A DNA stretch of 64,000 nt from Daphnia carinata. Its lineage: Eukaryota > Arthropoda > Branchiopoda > Diplostraca > Daphniidae. Where the stretch lies: positions 12,584,971 through 12,648,970 of the forward strand of contig NC_081333.1 of NCBI RefSeq assembly GCF_022539665.2. Reading direction: 5' to 3'. Both the position numbers and the translations under genes were made by a program. The notes beneath the pieces were generated by a model. That model saw nothing but the letters and a program-made list of their open reading frames with translations, was not told the origin of the DNA and did no database searches. Shown here piece after piece: positions 25,701 to 37,000 of the stretch; positions within the stretch are counted from its first letter, which is position 1; the number at the start of each line of letters is the position of its first letter.

Positions 25701-27962
25701 GGGTACAGCGTTGCTGGGAACGGCATGAAAAAAACAAACAAGTCTAGTGTGTTTGCGAGTGCATAGATATTGTGAAGTACAAGTCGCCATCGTTGGATAT
25801 TACAGGCCGCCACGAAGCGGAGCAACGCCAAGGTTGACAAAGATTTCCTTGGACACGGCACACACACAAGTTGTGTCAGTGGCATGGAAAACTCTACAAC
25901 AACGGCGCGTTCTTATTGAATGAAACAACAGCACCCCGTGTGTGTGTGTGTGTGGACAAGAGAAAATTCTCTTTTCTTTTTGGGAAGGGCAGGGGGAAGT
26001 TTTAGAAATGGTCTATTTTAGTTATAGCATCATACTTTTTAGCTGCTTTTTTTTTTTACATGTGAACATATAGTCAGCAGACACGAGCATACCAAGTCCT
26101 GTGGGATATCTTATAGACAACCCGCGGGACTTCATAACTGAGCACAGCCTATAGCACACGCAAGATGGACGATCGCGAGCATCTTAGATATAATAACACA
26201 CACACACACACACAAAAAGGATTGGAGAGAGAGAGAGGTAGACAATTCCGTTTCAATCGGGAGCGAATGAGACATAGACTGAGAAAAAATGTTAGTATAA
26301 CTTCCGTTCAGGATCCTCTTTGGCCTCCCCCCCCCCCCCGCGTCTTTGCTGACGCTGATCGATAAACAAGAGGGGGACCATTTGATACGATTGAAGTGGT
26401 CGATTGCAGCAGCACAAACACACCGTGATGTCTGTCTATTTTTTTAGAAAAAAAAAAGAATCACGCTCTTAGTAGGATTGAATTCGATAGGAAATATTAT
26501 TATTTTTTTTTTGAAATGTCTGCTGTTATATCGCAGGCGGAGACGCATTTTTTCGGGAGGCATCGGGATGCGAGACACTAAAAGTGACGTGTTGCGTGGA
26601 GCTTTATTAGCACGCCCCTCAAGAGATGGGCCTCAAAAGAAGCCCTCTAACAAACAAAAAACGCCCTTTCTTTTATTATTGATTGTTAAATGGCCCTGCA
26701 AAATAAAGGAATTTGTTTTTCTCTTTTTCTGCTCCGTCAAACGCACAGCAGACACTTAATATAATAATAATAAAAAAATAAATCCCGCATAATTTTTTCT
26801 ATTCCCCCCTTCAGTTCTTTTCAACAAATATAATAATATCGGCGACTGTTGGCTCGTTCGGGTCTAATAAAAGGAGAAAACAAAAAAAAGGAAAAACATC
26901 TACGATGACGTCTTTGGCATTCCGCCTGCTGTTTTTTCTTTTTTCAGGATGAAACCGTTTGCCCGACACTATGACTAGTCTCTGGTACTCTATCGTCTGG
27001 CGAGTCCATTTTGATTAATAGTCATCTGGCTCGCCCTCTTTTTTTTCGTTCTGTTGTAAATAGTGGAGAAATGCAGGAGCCCATCAAAAGTCTTGCCTGC
27101 CTTCCCTTTTATTTGCTCTGCCATTTGATTTCGACTACACGCCGCTCTTTCGGGAATCACATAAAAAAATAAAAAAAAAAGGTACGAATAAAATATCTCA
27201 GCTTTCCCTCCGTCGTCTATTGTCCCCGATTCACGAAAATGTCCGTGTCTGGTGCCCCTCAATGGCATATATAGTACACTAGGTCGTGCATAATCTGATC
27301 TCTCTCTCTTTGTTCTCCCTTTTGCGCAAAGAGTTCGGAAAAGGCTGGCGTTTCGCACATCGTTCGGGAAAACAAAACAAAACATGAAAAATAAAGAAAC
27401 GAAAGCAGGGGGGGGGGAGGACGGCAAACATTCTGTGTGTGTGTGTGTGCGCTGGAAGAATTCAAGATGGGAGATAGAAGACAATAAAAACGACCTTTTG
27501 AAGCGACGTGAAAAAAACAAACAAAATAGATGTCAGAGTCGCCAAATGTGCATAAAAAAAAGGGGAAGGAAATGATGAAAAGGAAAAACAAGAAAATGGT
27601 ACATATATATATATACCTTATATAAAAGAAAGATGCAATAAGAGACGGTAGTAATGTGATGGTTGGTTGCGTGCAATGTGCGTCTGCAGATATATGTATA
27701 CGGTTCTTGCCAAAACAGAAAAATAAGATAGTCGGCCGTCTAGGCGCCATTGGAAGAAAACTGGCCAATAAAAAAACTGCTGGAGAAACAAGGAAAAACA
27801 AAAACACACATGGCGTTTCTTCTTTTTTTTTTTTTTTTTTTTTTTGTCTTAAAGGAAGTTAAAAACGTATTCAACAAAAGCCGCTGAACGTTCGTAAACT
27901 ACTTGATCGATTTTCTGTTTTCTTCTTTTTTTTTGAATGTCCTCAAATGATTTCGATTGAAT
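19723..27962. other. Gene-poor, homopolymer-rich region
   Basis: This stretch probably holds the 5' end or long introns of the coiled-coil gene and the 3' flank of paralogue A. A frame at about 20176-20236 (minus) ending TGGTCAG/GTACGG has the right phase to join the exon at 19722 but has no clear ATG or acceptor, so I do not call it. Poly(A/T/C/G) tracts are frequent (20965, 21601 poly-C, 22370, 24300, 26330 poly-C, 27820). CA/TG microsatellites occur at 25086-25105, 25940-25955, 26197-26213 and 27434-27450. Confidence 0.45.
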
Positions 27963-27972
27963 TCATTCCTCT

Positions 27973-28003
<31 letters not shown>

Positions 28004-31000
28004 GAGGTTGAGCAACGCTAACGTTTGTTTCTTCCTCTTCTTCGTTTACAACAACCGGAGCTTCTTCTTCTTCTTCTTGCGCCGGTTGTTCTTCGTCCAC
28101 TGTGGCTTTCCTTCGGATGGGTTCCTCGTCGTCACCCCAAGTGAATTCGGCCACAGGTTCGATCGTTTCTTGCGGTTCTGCCAACATTTCTTCTGGTGTT
28201 GCTTCTTCGATGGGTGCGACATCTTGTGTCGCCATCTCTTCTACTGCCACATCTTGTGTCGCCATTTCTTGGGTCGCCATTTCTTCTGGTGCCACATCTT
28301 CGGCCATCGCTTCTTCCGCTGGTATTTGTTCTTCTTCAGCCACTACAGCTGTTTGTTCTTCTATCACCTCCTGCTCACCTTCTGCATTCTTCCGCCGATT
28401 AAAGATGAAATCTTCTCCGCCTTCCCAGATGTCGTCTGTGGGGACCTTGACGGTCCAAACATAAGTCCATCAATTTTAAACGTTCAGATTGCAGGAAAAA
28501 AAAAAGTGTGAAACGCAATAGAAGAATGGTGTGTGCGTGAAGGGAGTCCGTTGAATGGGCTCGTAAAAATTGAGGAAAAAAAAAAAGAAAAGGCAAAGCC
28601 ATTCAGGTTTATTAATATTTCTTCAAGAGTTAAATAAATATCCCAAAGCGAAGAAAAAACTCAAATGACAAACTGGCACGGCGAAAAAGGCGAAGAGAAA
28701 AAAAAAAAAAATAAAAGTGAAAACGAGAAGTGTATAGAAAAGAATTAGTAATTGGCTTTCGAAGGGTATTATTGTGTGTCAATATTTCGGGAAAATGAAA
28801 AATAAGTGCGCAATAAAAGGGAGGACGAGTTTGATTGTGTTGGATCTAAATGGAGAGAGAGAGAGAGAGAGAGAGGTGCATTACTGGGATTGATTGAATC
28901 AGTTGGGTTTGATTGGCTCTACTAGAATCTATCACGAAAACACGGATAATGAATGATTATTTCTCAAAAAACGGCCATCAATCAAGTCACATAATGAGCG
29001 AGGCGTTTTTCAAATACAACCGTTCGTGTTGTCAATTGTCTCGAAGCAACCCCCGCCATTGTTTGTGAAAAAAAAATTCAATTAAATTAAGAAAATAAAA
29101 TAACTATTAGATGGCAAACAGAGAGGAGAAACAGAAACGCGTTTTGGTTTGGTGCACAACCATAGTGAAATGTGTGTTTTGTGTCGGTGCGTATGTGTGT
29201 GCGTGTTTTGGGAGACAACTTCAAATGTTATTTTCCATACGATGCGACAGGCTGCCGGCGAGTGGAACGGAAGAACGCGGAATTATTTTGATGTCATCCA
29301 CGGTTAAAAGCCGCCCAGTTAATTTCAAAATTAAGTTAAGAAAAATGTTTCGAGTTTGTGTTCGTGTCAGTGTTATTCAGTTTTTGTCATGTGTCAGTTG
29401 AAGAATCTTTTCAATTTGCAAAAAGAAAAAAAAAAAAAAAAGACAGTTAATTAAAATTGTTTAAAAATTAAGAGTTAAAGAGTTGAAAAAAAAAAAAAGA
29501 TGTTAATTTAAATGTTGATTTTGTTTCTTTGATTTGTTTTGTTTGTTTTTTAGTCGGTGCTTACTGCAACTTGTTCGGGGGCGGCGGCAGTTTCTTCGGC
29601 TGCGGCTTCCGGCTCGGCAGGAGCGGCTGCTGGCTCACTTTCTTCGGCAGCGGCGAGTTCGGCAACCACGGGCTCGGGTTCCGGTACTGGCATTTCAACT
29701 TCTTCGACTACTTCCGGCTCCTATTAAAGAACAACAAAGATTCTCGTCTTATTTATATTATTTGACTAGCAAACTAGAGAATCCAATCAACAGCTTACGG
29801 GTTCGGGCTCGGGTTCCGGTTGTGCTTCTTCCACTGGAGCACTTTCTTCCTCTTCGACAACAGGCTCGGGATCAAGTTCAGGTTCAGGTTCGGGTTCCGG
29901 TTCCGGCTCGGGAGTTGGTTCCTTAACCTTGGACTTCTTCTTCTTCTTCTTCACTTCTTTCACCTCTTCTTCGGGTTCGGGTTCGGGCTCCGGTTCCGGC
30001 TCAACTTCGGCCGCGTAGTTGTCTTCCGGTTGCGTTTCATCGGCAAACGCAACAGTAGAAGATTCCGTTTCAACTGGCAAAGCCCATGGATCCTCGTCTT
30101 CCGGTTCGTCGTCATATTTGGTGATCATCTGCGCCTTGCGCTCCTCGGCCGCAATTCGGGCAATCTCTTCGTTGGCCTGGGCCACCTTCTTGTTCACACG
30201 ATCCTATTCCGAACAATTTAAACAAAGATTTATTCCCCGCATCAGTACGTCGACAATCTCATTGGCAAAACACGACATCAAAGAGCAGGAAGATGTTTTT
30301 TTTTTTTCAATATTCCAAAGGATGAAGTAGAATGCCCTTCTGCCTTAATCAAAGCGAACAATCATCATGAAGAAAGGGCAGCCGATGAGGGGAATAGTTG
30401 GGAGCCGTTGCTGGGCAACACAAATTCAGATTGAAAAGCAAATGCCAAGGGTGTCGTGGAAATGTCCGTTCAAATATGGAAATAGGATAGCAGCTTGTGC
30501 GCAAGACACGTGACAGCTTACCACGATGCGTTCGGGATCCCTTTTCTCGTTGATGCGTTTCCGCGCCGAAACCCTTCGTGCCATTCGCTGATCCCTCGTC
30601 GTGTACACAACTGAAAATACAAGGAAGAAGACAGTTTTTTTTTTTTTTTTTTTTCAAAAGAAGGTTTGAGAAACGTGGCACGTGCGCAATCCAATTGACA
30701 AACAGTGAAAAGCTTTCGAGAAAAAAGGGAGAACAGGGAAGAGCGCTGGATTTAAAATGAGGGATAGACAGGCATTCAAAACCAAGGGTTTCAGGATCGT
30801 CTTGTTATTGACGATACCCATCCAATGAGCGCAAGTGCATGAATCGCAGATTGCGCTGGGCCGCCTTCCGTTTCACGTCATGAACGTAAGATATTTTCTC
30901 CTGAGGGGAGGTGAACGAGTACTACAAAGATTACGGTGTAGGTAAATGATTGAAAATGGGGTAGTAGGGTAGGGAATGAAAATGATGGCAATGTAAAAAA

Positions 31001-34000
31001 ATATTTTGAGTTCGTATGACAGACCTGGTCCGGTACTGTGTGCCCGTCGTGAACTGCGGATGTAGTGAGACAGGAAAGAGATTCCGCATTTGATTTTGCT
31101 GTCATCATCCGAGTACTTTGGAGTGCTGCGTTTAGACTGCGGGTAATGTCCTGCATAGGAAATGCATGCCAAATGACCTTTGCCTTGTTAATATGCAATG
31201 TTACGTGATTAATGAGTTATGCAATAAGCAAAATCAAATAGGAAAAACAAAAGAAAAGAAATGAAAAAAAAAGAAAAGAATAATCAACATGATTGAAATC
31301 AAACAGACACGACGATAATGGCTGGTGTGATCGATTTCGGATGAGATCAATATTCGACACGTGTCCAAACCATCAAACACCTGAATTCTTTACACATGGC
31401 GACCAAACGAAGCCGGTCGTGACACAACACCCCAATGAAATTGTCCGACAAAAATGTCTGATCAAATATCGTGAATAGTTAATGACACTTTGGACATTTA
31501 AAAACACCATTCAATAAAATGGTCTAATTTTGAAATGTAATGGCATTAATGAAAAAAAAAAGATCGTATTGCTAACCGATGGTGGTTCTGTAGCTATCGG
31601 AGTCCCTGCTGGAACGGCTGGACAAGTACATGGAGTGACGCGAATCATAGGAAGGCGATTCATACATGGATGAATCGCGTGACCTCAACGACGACGGCCG
31701 AAAGTACGAGCTGGAACTGGCCCTCTCGTAGTCGCTACTGCCACTCAAATAGCTGAATCAAGAAATCACAGAGACTTGTCGAATCATTGCGATATTCAAT
31801 TGCTGGCCAATTTTGCATTACCGAGCCGAGTTGCGGCCAGCCAACTGAGACGGTTCCATGTGGTAATTATTAACAGGCGTGTAGCGATTGAGGACGGTCG
31901 AGGCTGCATAACGCCAATTGCGCATATCATCTTGGATATCCTAGTAACCAGAAATGATGTTCAATTAGATGCAGTAATAACAAGAGAAACTCAATTGCCC
32001 GGCATGTGGGCCATATTAAATAATATCTCTTCATTAAAGTGCAATTGCTCTCGATTGAACGGTAGAACAAATGCCAATCGAAGGATGTAATAACTCGTAA
32101 TCATAAAATACATCATGAAAGCGGATGAACCACTCCATTTGCCCGTTTCGGAGAACTTGTCCGTTGCTCCAATTTCTATAAAAAAAAAACATTTGAATGG
32201 ACTTGTTGTTAAATCCCCCACCTTATTCTCGTCCAACGACTTGATTGTTCCGCCCCAGATTTCATTTTTTTTTCCCCATCAAATGCGCTTCATTCTGATC
32301 TGGAAACGTGACCTAACTATTGATTTCAAACGGCCGAAACGACTTTTGGTCTGGCCAAAAAAAAAAATTGCCCATCATTCAACATCACGAAGCTCCCGCA
32401 TCCTCAAAAAATTTTTTTTTTATCGATCGCATAACAATCCGCCATTTTTTCCCCTTCCAAAGGCCCAGGTTTCCTCCTTCGTTCCCCCGGATTGCATCAA
32501 TTCCCATAACGTTTAGATAAATTAAATTATCGAACGCGTTTTTTTTTTTGCCTCCCCAACATTTTGCTAGTAACCCGTTCTCTGCGACCTTATAGATTTG
32601 AATTTTCCTCGGTGCAGACTGACAATACATCATCATCATATTGCCCTTTCCTTTCCTAGCGCAAGCGAAAACCGAATTTTGTTTTGTGTGCGTAAGCAAA
32701 TTGACATCCCGCAGCGTATTATTCGAAGAAAGGTTGGACTTACTTGCATCGATGTTGCGAACGTATCCTCCAAATAGGAAGCGGGATTATATTTGGGCAC
32801 TACTTGAATCAGGATTGGTTCTACAGCGTCCGAATAGAGTGCGCTCATACGATGGGCCGATATCGGCACGGAAAACATGGACGGTGGGGCCGAGGGTGTC
32901 AAACGTTGATGAGCGATCCTCGGGATGGATCCGTGATACGTTTGCGCCTACATATAAAAAAAAAATGATTAGAGCGACATGGCCGCAAAAAAACAAAAAA
33001 CAAATATTGATTAAACGTCCATTCATTTGCCACAAAATGATAGCAAAGCATTATTGCAGAACAAGCTTTTCGTTACACATCGAGATTGACTCAGTTATGA
33101 TTTCATATCGAATAAACGTATTAATGTTATCGAACATTCTTTCTACGCGTGTACCCTTTCACTAGTATCTTTTCAACAAAAGCAATAACACACATTTTTT
33201 TTTTTAGTGATCAGTTGAAGTCATTCAACGCTAACACAGAAACGGCAAAGAGCAAAAGATAGGCGTGTGTAAATGTTTTAAAGAAAAATTTCAAAATAAA
33301 AGCAGCGAAAAAAAAACCCATCATGCGGAGATTGTTAGTGGCGATTTGTTTTGTTTTTCTCGCCATCTACCATTGCGTAATGAGTAGGCCAACGCCCATT
33401 TTTTTCACCTACATTTTGAATAAAGCCATTATTAATGAATGAAGAATGTTGCCATTCGTTGCGCATGACCCAGAAACGTTGTGAACCTCCAAGTTGCCTT
33501 ATCAAGACGGTTGTATACGAAACAAAATGAGCTGACATCCAATCTGATTGTCTTTTCCCGGTTTTTGATTGCGAAATGTTTCCAAGTCATGCTGGACAAT
33601 GATGCCCGTAGGAACGGTGAACGAAGAGGGCAGTGGGAAAGTCCTTGGCTTATTGACGTCAATGAGATCGTGCATCAGCACATTTGAAGGTAATTTTTCG
33701 TAGCGTGAATGAGGGCCGCGTCGTTTGCAAACAAACGACGGCATAACAATGGCCGCAATAAGGGTAGGTGGACTAGCAAGCTAATATAGCTTCGATGGGC
33801 AGTCAGAGCCAGTCAATAAACAGCGGTAAATGAACCTGCATTAATGTTTGCACACGCAGCCATAAAAGAGTCACGATCGACTGGCAAAGAATGATTTGAG
33901 ATGAGCCCCCAACTCGTCGCTGTTACGCAAGCACATATGCCCCCTCCCCATTTCGGGTGGTCGTCGAACGACGTTGGTTTTACTTGGAAAATTGACAGGA

Positions 34001-37000
34001 AAGATCGCGATAGATGGATCACTAATTCGCAGCGAAACGACGTCTAGCGGTTCGAGCCTTTTTTGAGAAATGATCCAAGTTTTATGTTATGTCGTTAACG
34101 ATTGGCCGGTTAGTCGTCAAGCAATCGATTTAGATGGGCCATTCAATTTGATAGAAAGCTTTTTGCGAGAGTATTGGAACAAAAAGATACCTTGCCTATT
34201 CCTGGTAGATGGTGGAAGTACACCTTAGCGGGACGGTGATGCTACGTGAATAAAACGAGGAGATATGCGTAATCCCGTAAGGAATTAAATTGGAATTTCA
34301 CCAAAAAGATTAACGATTATTTACTGTTCATTCAAAAATGCCCCCCCCCTTTTTTCTAATTTTATTTGATAAGAAATTTTAAGATTTTAACCGATCCCAA
34401 CCCAAACAACGCACTGAAATTAACACGACATCAATATAAACTACTTGACTAATGCAATTCTTTTGAATTATTCAAGGAAGTGATTAAATATGTTCAGGTC
34501 GATCCATTCGCGATTACGCTTGATAACGAAACACACCAACATAGAGAATGAGCAAATTAATTTGTTACTTGAGTGACAATTGTGAATAATTGCTCAAGCC
34601 CAAATGTCAGTAAATGAGACACGAACGAATAAAAGCAATGAAATGTGCGACAAATTAGGTGATTCCTAAATTCCTAAGATATTTATAATTGTATGAAATT
34701 CTACAATTAGAAATATCATTGCAATGACGTAACAGACTCTCAGTTCGCCAAATCAAATACGATAAAATGGGCAACATGATTTTAGAAGACTCGTGAATCA
34801 AAATGTCAAAGTTGATTATGAAGGTGCTAATGAACGATATATGCGCGAAAGTTTTAAGACTGAAACGGCTTTAAGTTCGAATGGGTATTTGATGAATGCC
34901 AAAGCTGCATAATCGCAAGATCCCCCCAAGCCAAGGGAAAAACATCGGCCGGAATAAAGTTAAAACAAAACTGAAAATGTCAAAGGTTCGCAGCGGATTA
35001 TCACGGATAGGTACGCGAATTTCTTAATAAATCATAATTCCATTCGTTCGCCATACGCTCAGGCTAGCGGGATTCGCCATATCTCCGCCTTTACATCTCC
35101 AAAAACGTTCGTGGGGCACGCTTGGCTATCGGTGCGTGCTTCGTGGGACGTGCTACCAGACAAAGTGCACACTAAGTTTCGTGTAACTGCCGTCTGTAGA
35201 ACATTGCGGGTCTTCTTTTAATAGAGAAGAAGGCGTGTGTGTAACAGAAGCACGAGGGCATAACGGACGCTTAAGTTCGTGTGTAGGTATACAACATGCG
35301 TCCACGGACTTTGTGGCCGTACGTGCAAAGGTGGAGGGCAACGACGCGCGTAGACGCCAGAAGCCTACACCCCAACCCGCGACATCTGGCCTTAAGTACA
35401 CCTTCAATGTTGGCATACGGCAGAGGAACCGAAAGAAAAACGAGCGTACGGGAATGGCATCATTTGATCCGCAGCGGGCGTCCAAAGTGAAAGTTGATGA
35501 TGCGCGCAAAAGAAAAGAAAAGAAAAAAAAAAGGACCAATCAGAGAAAGGAAGAAAATGTCGTGACAACTTACGTTCCAGGCCACGTGACATACGACATA
35601 GGGCGGGGTAATGTCAGGGCGTCACGTGAGACAGGGACGTAGGTCGGCCATTACAAAGACTAATTAGCTTTCAAAGCCATGCAAGTCATCGAACCAATTA
35701 ATTTAGCCAATTCTCTTCTGTTTTGTCCTTTTTTTTTGTCCTTTTTTAAATGTTCATTTCTTGTAAAACTCAACGCAGGGTGGGGCACAAATGAATCCAT
35801 AAGGTGAAAAAATGGCTATTTTTCAAGGACAAATCCAGACTACATTTAGCCCGCAAATTATGTTTTGAGGCATTTGGCATTCAGATAAATGGACACGTCG
35901 CAAAGCCAATCGCCACCACTCCCATGTTTCGCCTGAAACCATCCAACTACCAGCCGTTCAAATGAAATCGTTCCAGCATTTATTGTGAATTAGCCAATAT
36001 AATTTCATCGACTACGAACCTCCGGTTATCTTTGCTTAAAAATAAGGCGCGAAAAGCGAGAAATAAAATGATAATAATACAAGAGTGTTAACAGTTTTAC
36101 GAGCCCCATAATTTTACCGCAACGATGTGCATCGTATCACATCACAACAATAGCGTCAGTCGAATGCGATCGGGATAAATTTCAAAGATGCCCAAAGGGC
36201 ATATCGATAACGCGACACTCTTAAAAGACAAGAGAGCACTTATTTTAAATAGCTGCTCAGTTTGCAAACGAGATTGTTCGGTTATGCTTTTGTTTTATAC
36301 GATGACGCATTACTTTCTGCCCACAAAGCCCTACTTTCCTCAATTTCATCGGAGAACAAAAAAAAATAGCAGAATAGACGTAAATGGCGTGAACGAGATT
36401 ATTCGATTAGTAGTTAGCTCTTGAGCAATGTTTTTTGTCAGTGATATTTGAAAAAAAAGAAAGCGAGAATGACGATAAATCTGCACACCCATCAAGTCTA
36501 CAGGATGCCGGGGGAGCCATTAGCCGAAGTTGTCCGGCGGACGCGGTTTGAATGGAAGCAACAACAACAACAAAAATGAGTTGCGTGAAAAAGAACAAAA
36601 CGAAAAAGCAAAAAGCTGTAAAGGGCAGCCGAACGAGAGAAAAATAAGATAAGAATATGAGGATACAAGTAGCAAGCCAGCTTGTGAGTGGCGCAAAAGC
36701 CTATTTTCAGTTATACGGCCGTGAGCCGCAAAAGGCGGGCGTGAGCGAACTGGGCCAAACTTACCCGAGGAGTCGACACCGAATAGATGGATGCGCGCGG
36801 ATAGAACGAATATGCAGAAGGATGATAATCGCTCCAATACGACGCCTATTGTGCATAATTAGACACATTCCATCAAGTTAGCATCTGCTTCAGCTAATGC
36901 GTCATTATAGCTCCTCAACGGCGGCCACGGAGTTCAATTTACGATTTTGTCAGTGAGGCAGCAAGTTACAAAATAGCCTAATGTGAGGGACCCCATTGAC

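Noticed and set aside
26990-27807. Two overlapping minus-strand frames of 176 and 182 codons
   Set aside because: Phe/Ile/Leu-rich translations of homopolymer DNA in two different frames; neither looks like a protein.
27957-28511. 184-codon Phe-rich plus-strand frame
   Set aside because: Shadow of the Glu-rich terminal exon of paralogue A on the opposite strand.
29534-30221. Plus-strand frames rich in Arg/Phe/Leu
   Set aside because: Antisense of the Glu-Pro repeat exons.
27963-30610. Calling the acidic tail gene troponin T
   Set aside because: Only the poly-Glu end is shared; none of the conserved troponin T core is present and the exons join to the tandem family domain.
35235-35642. 135-codon plus-strand frame inside intron 2 of paralogue A
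   Set aside because: No similarity, lysine-rich low-complexity end, no splice or promoter support beyond the E-boxes.
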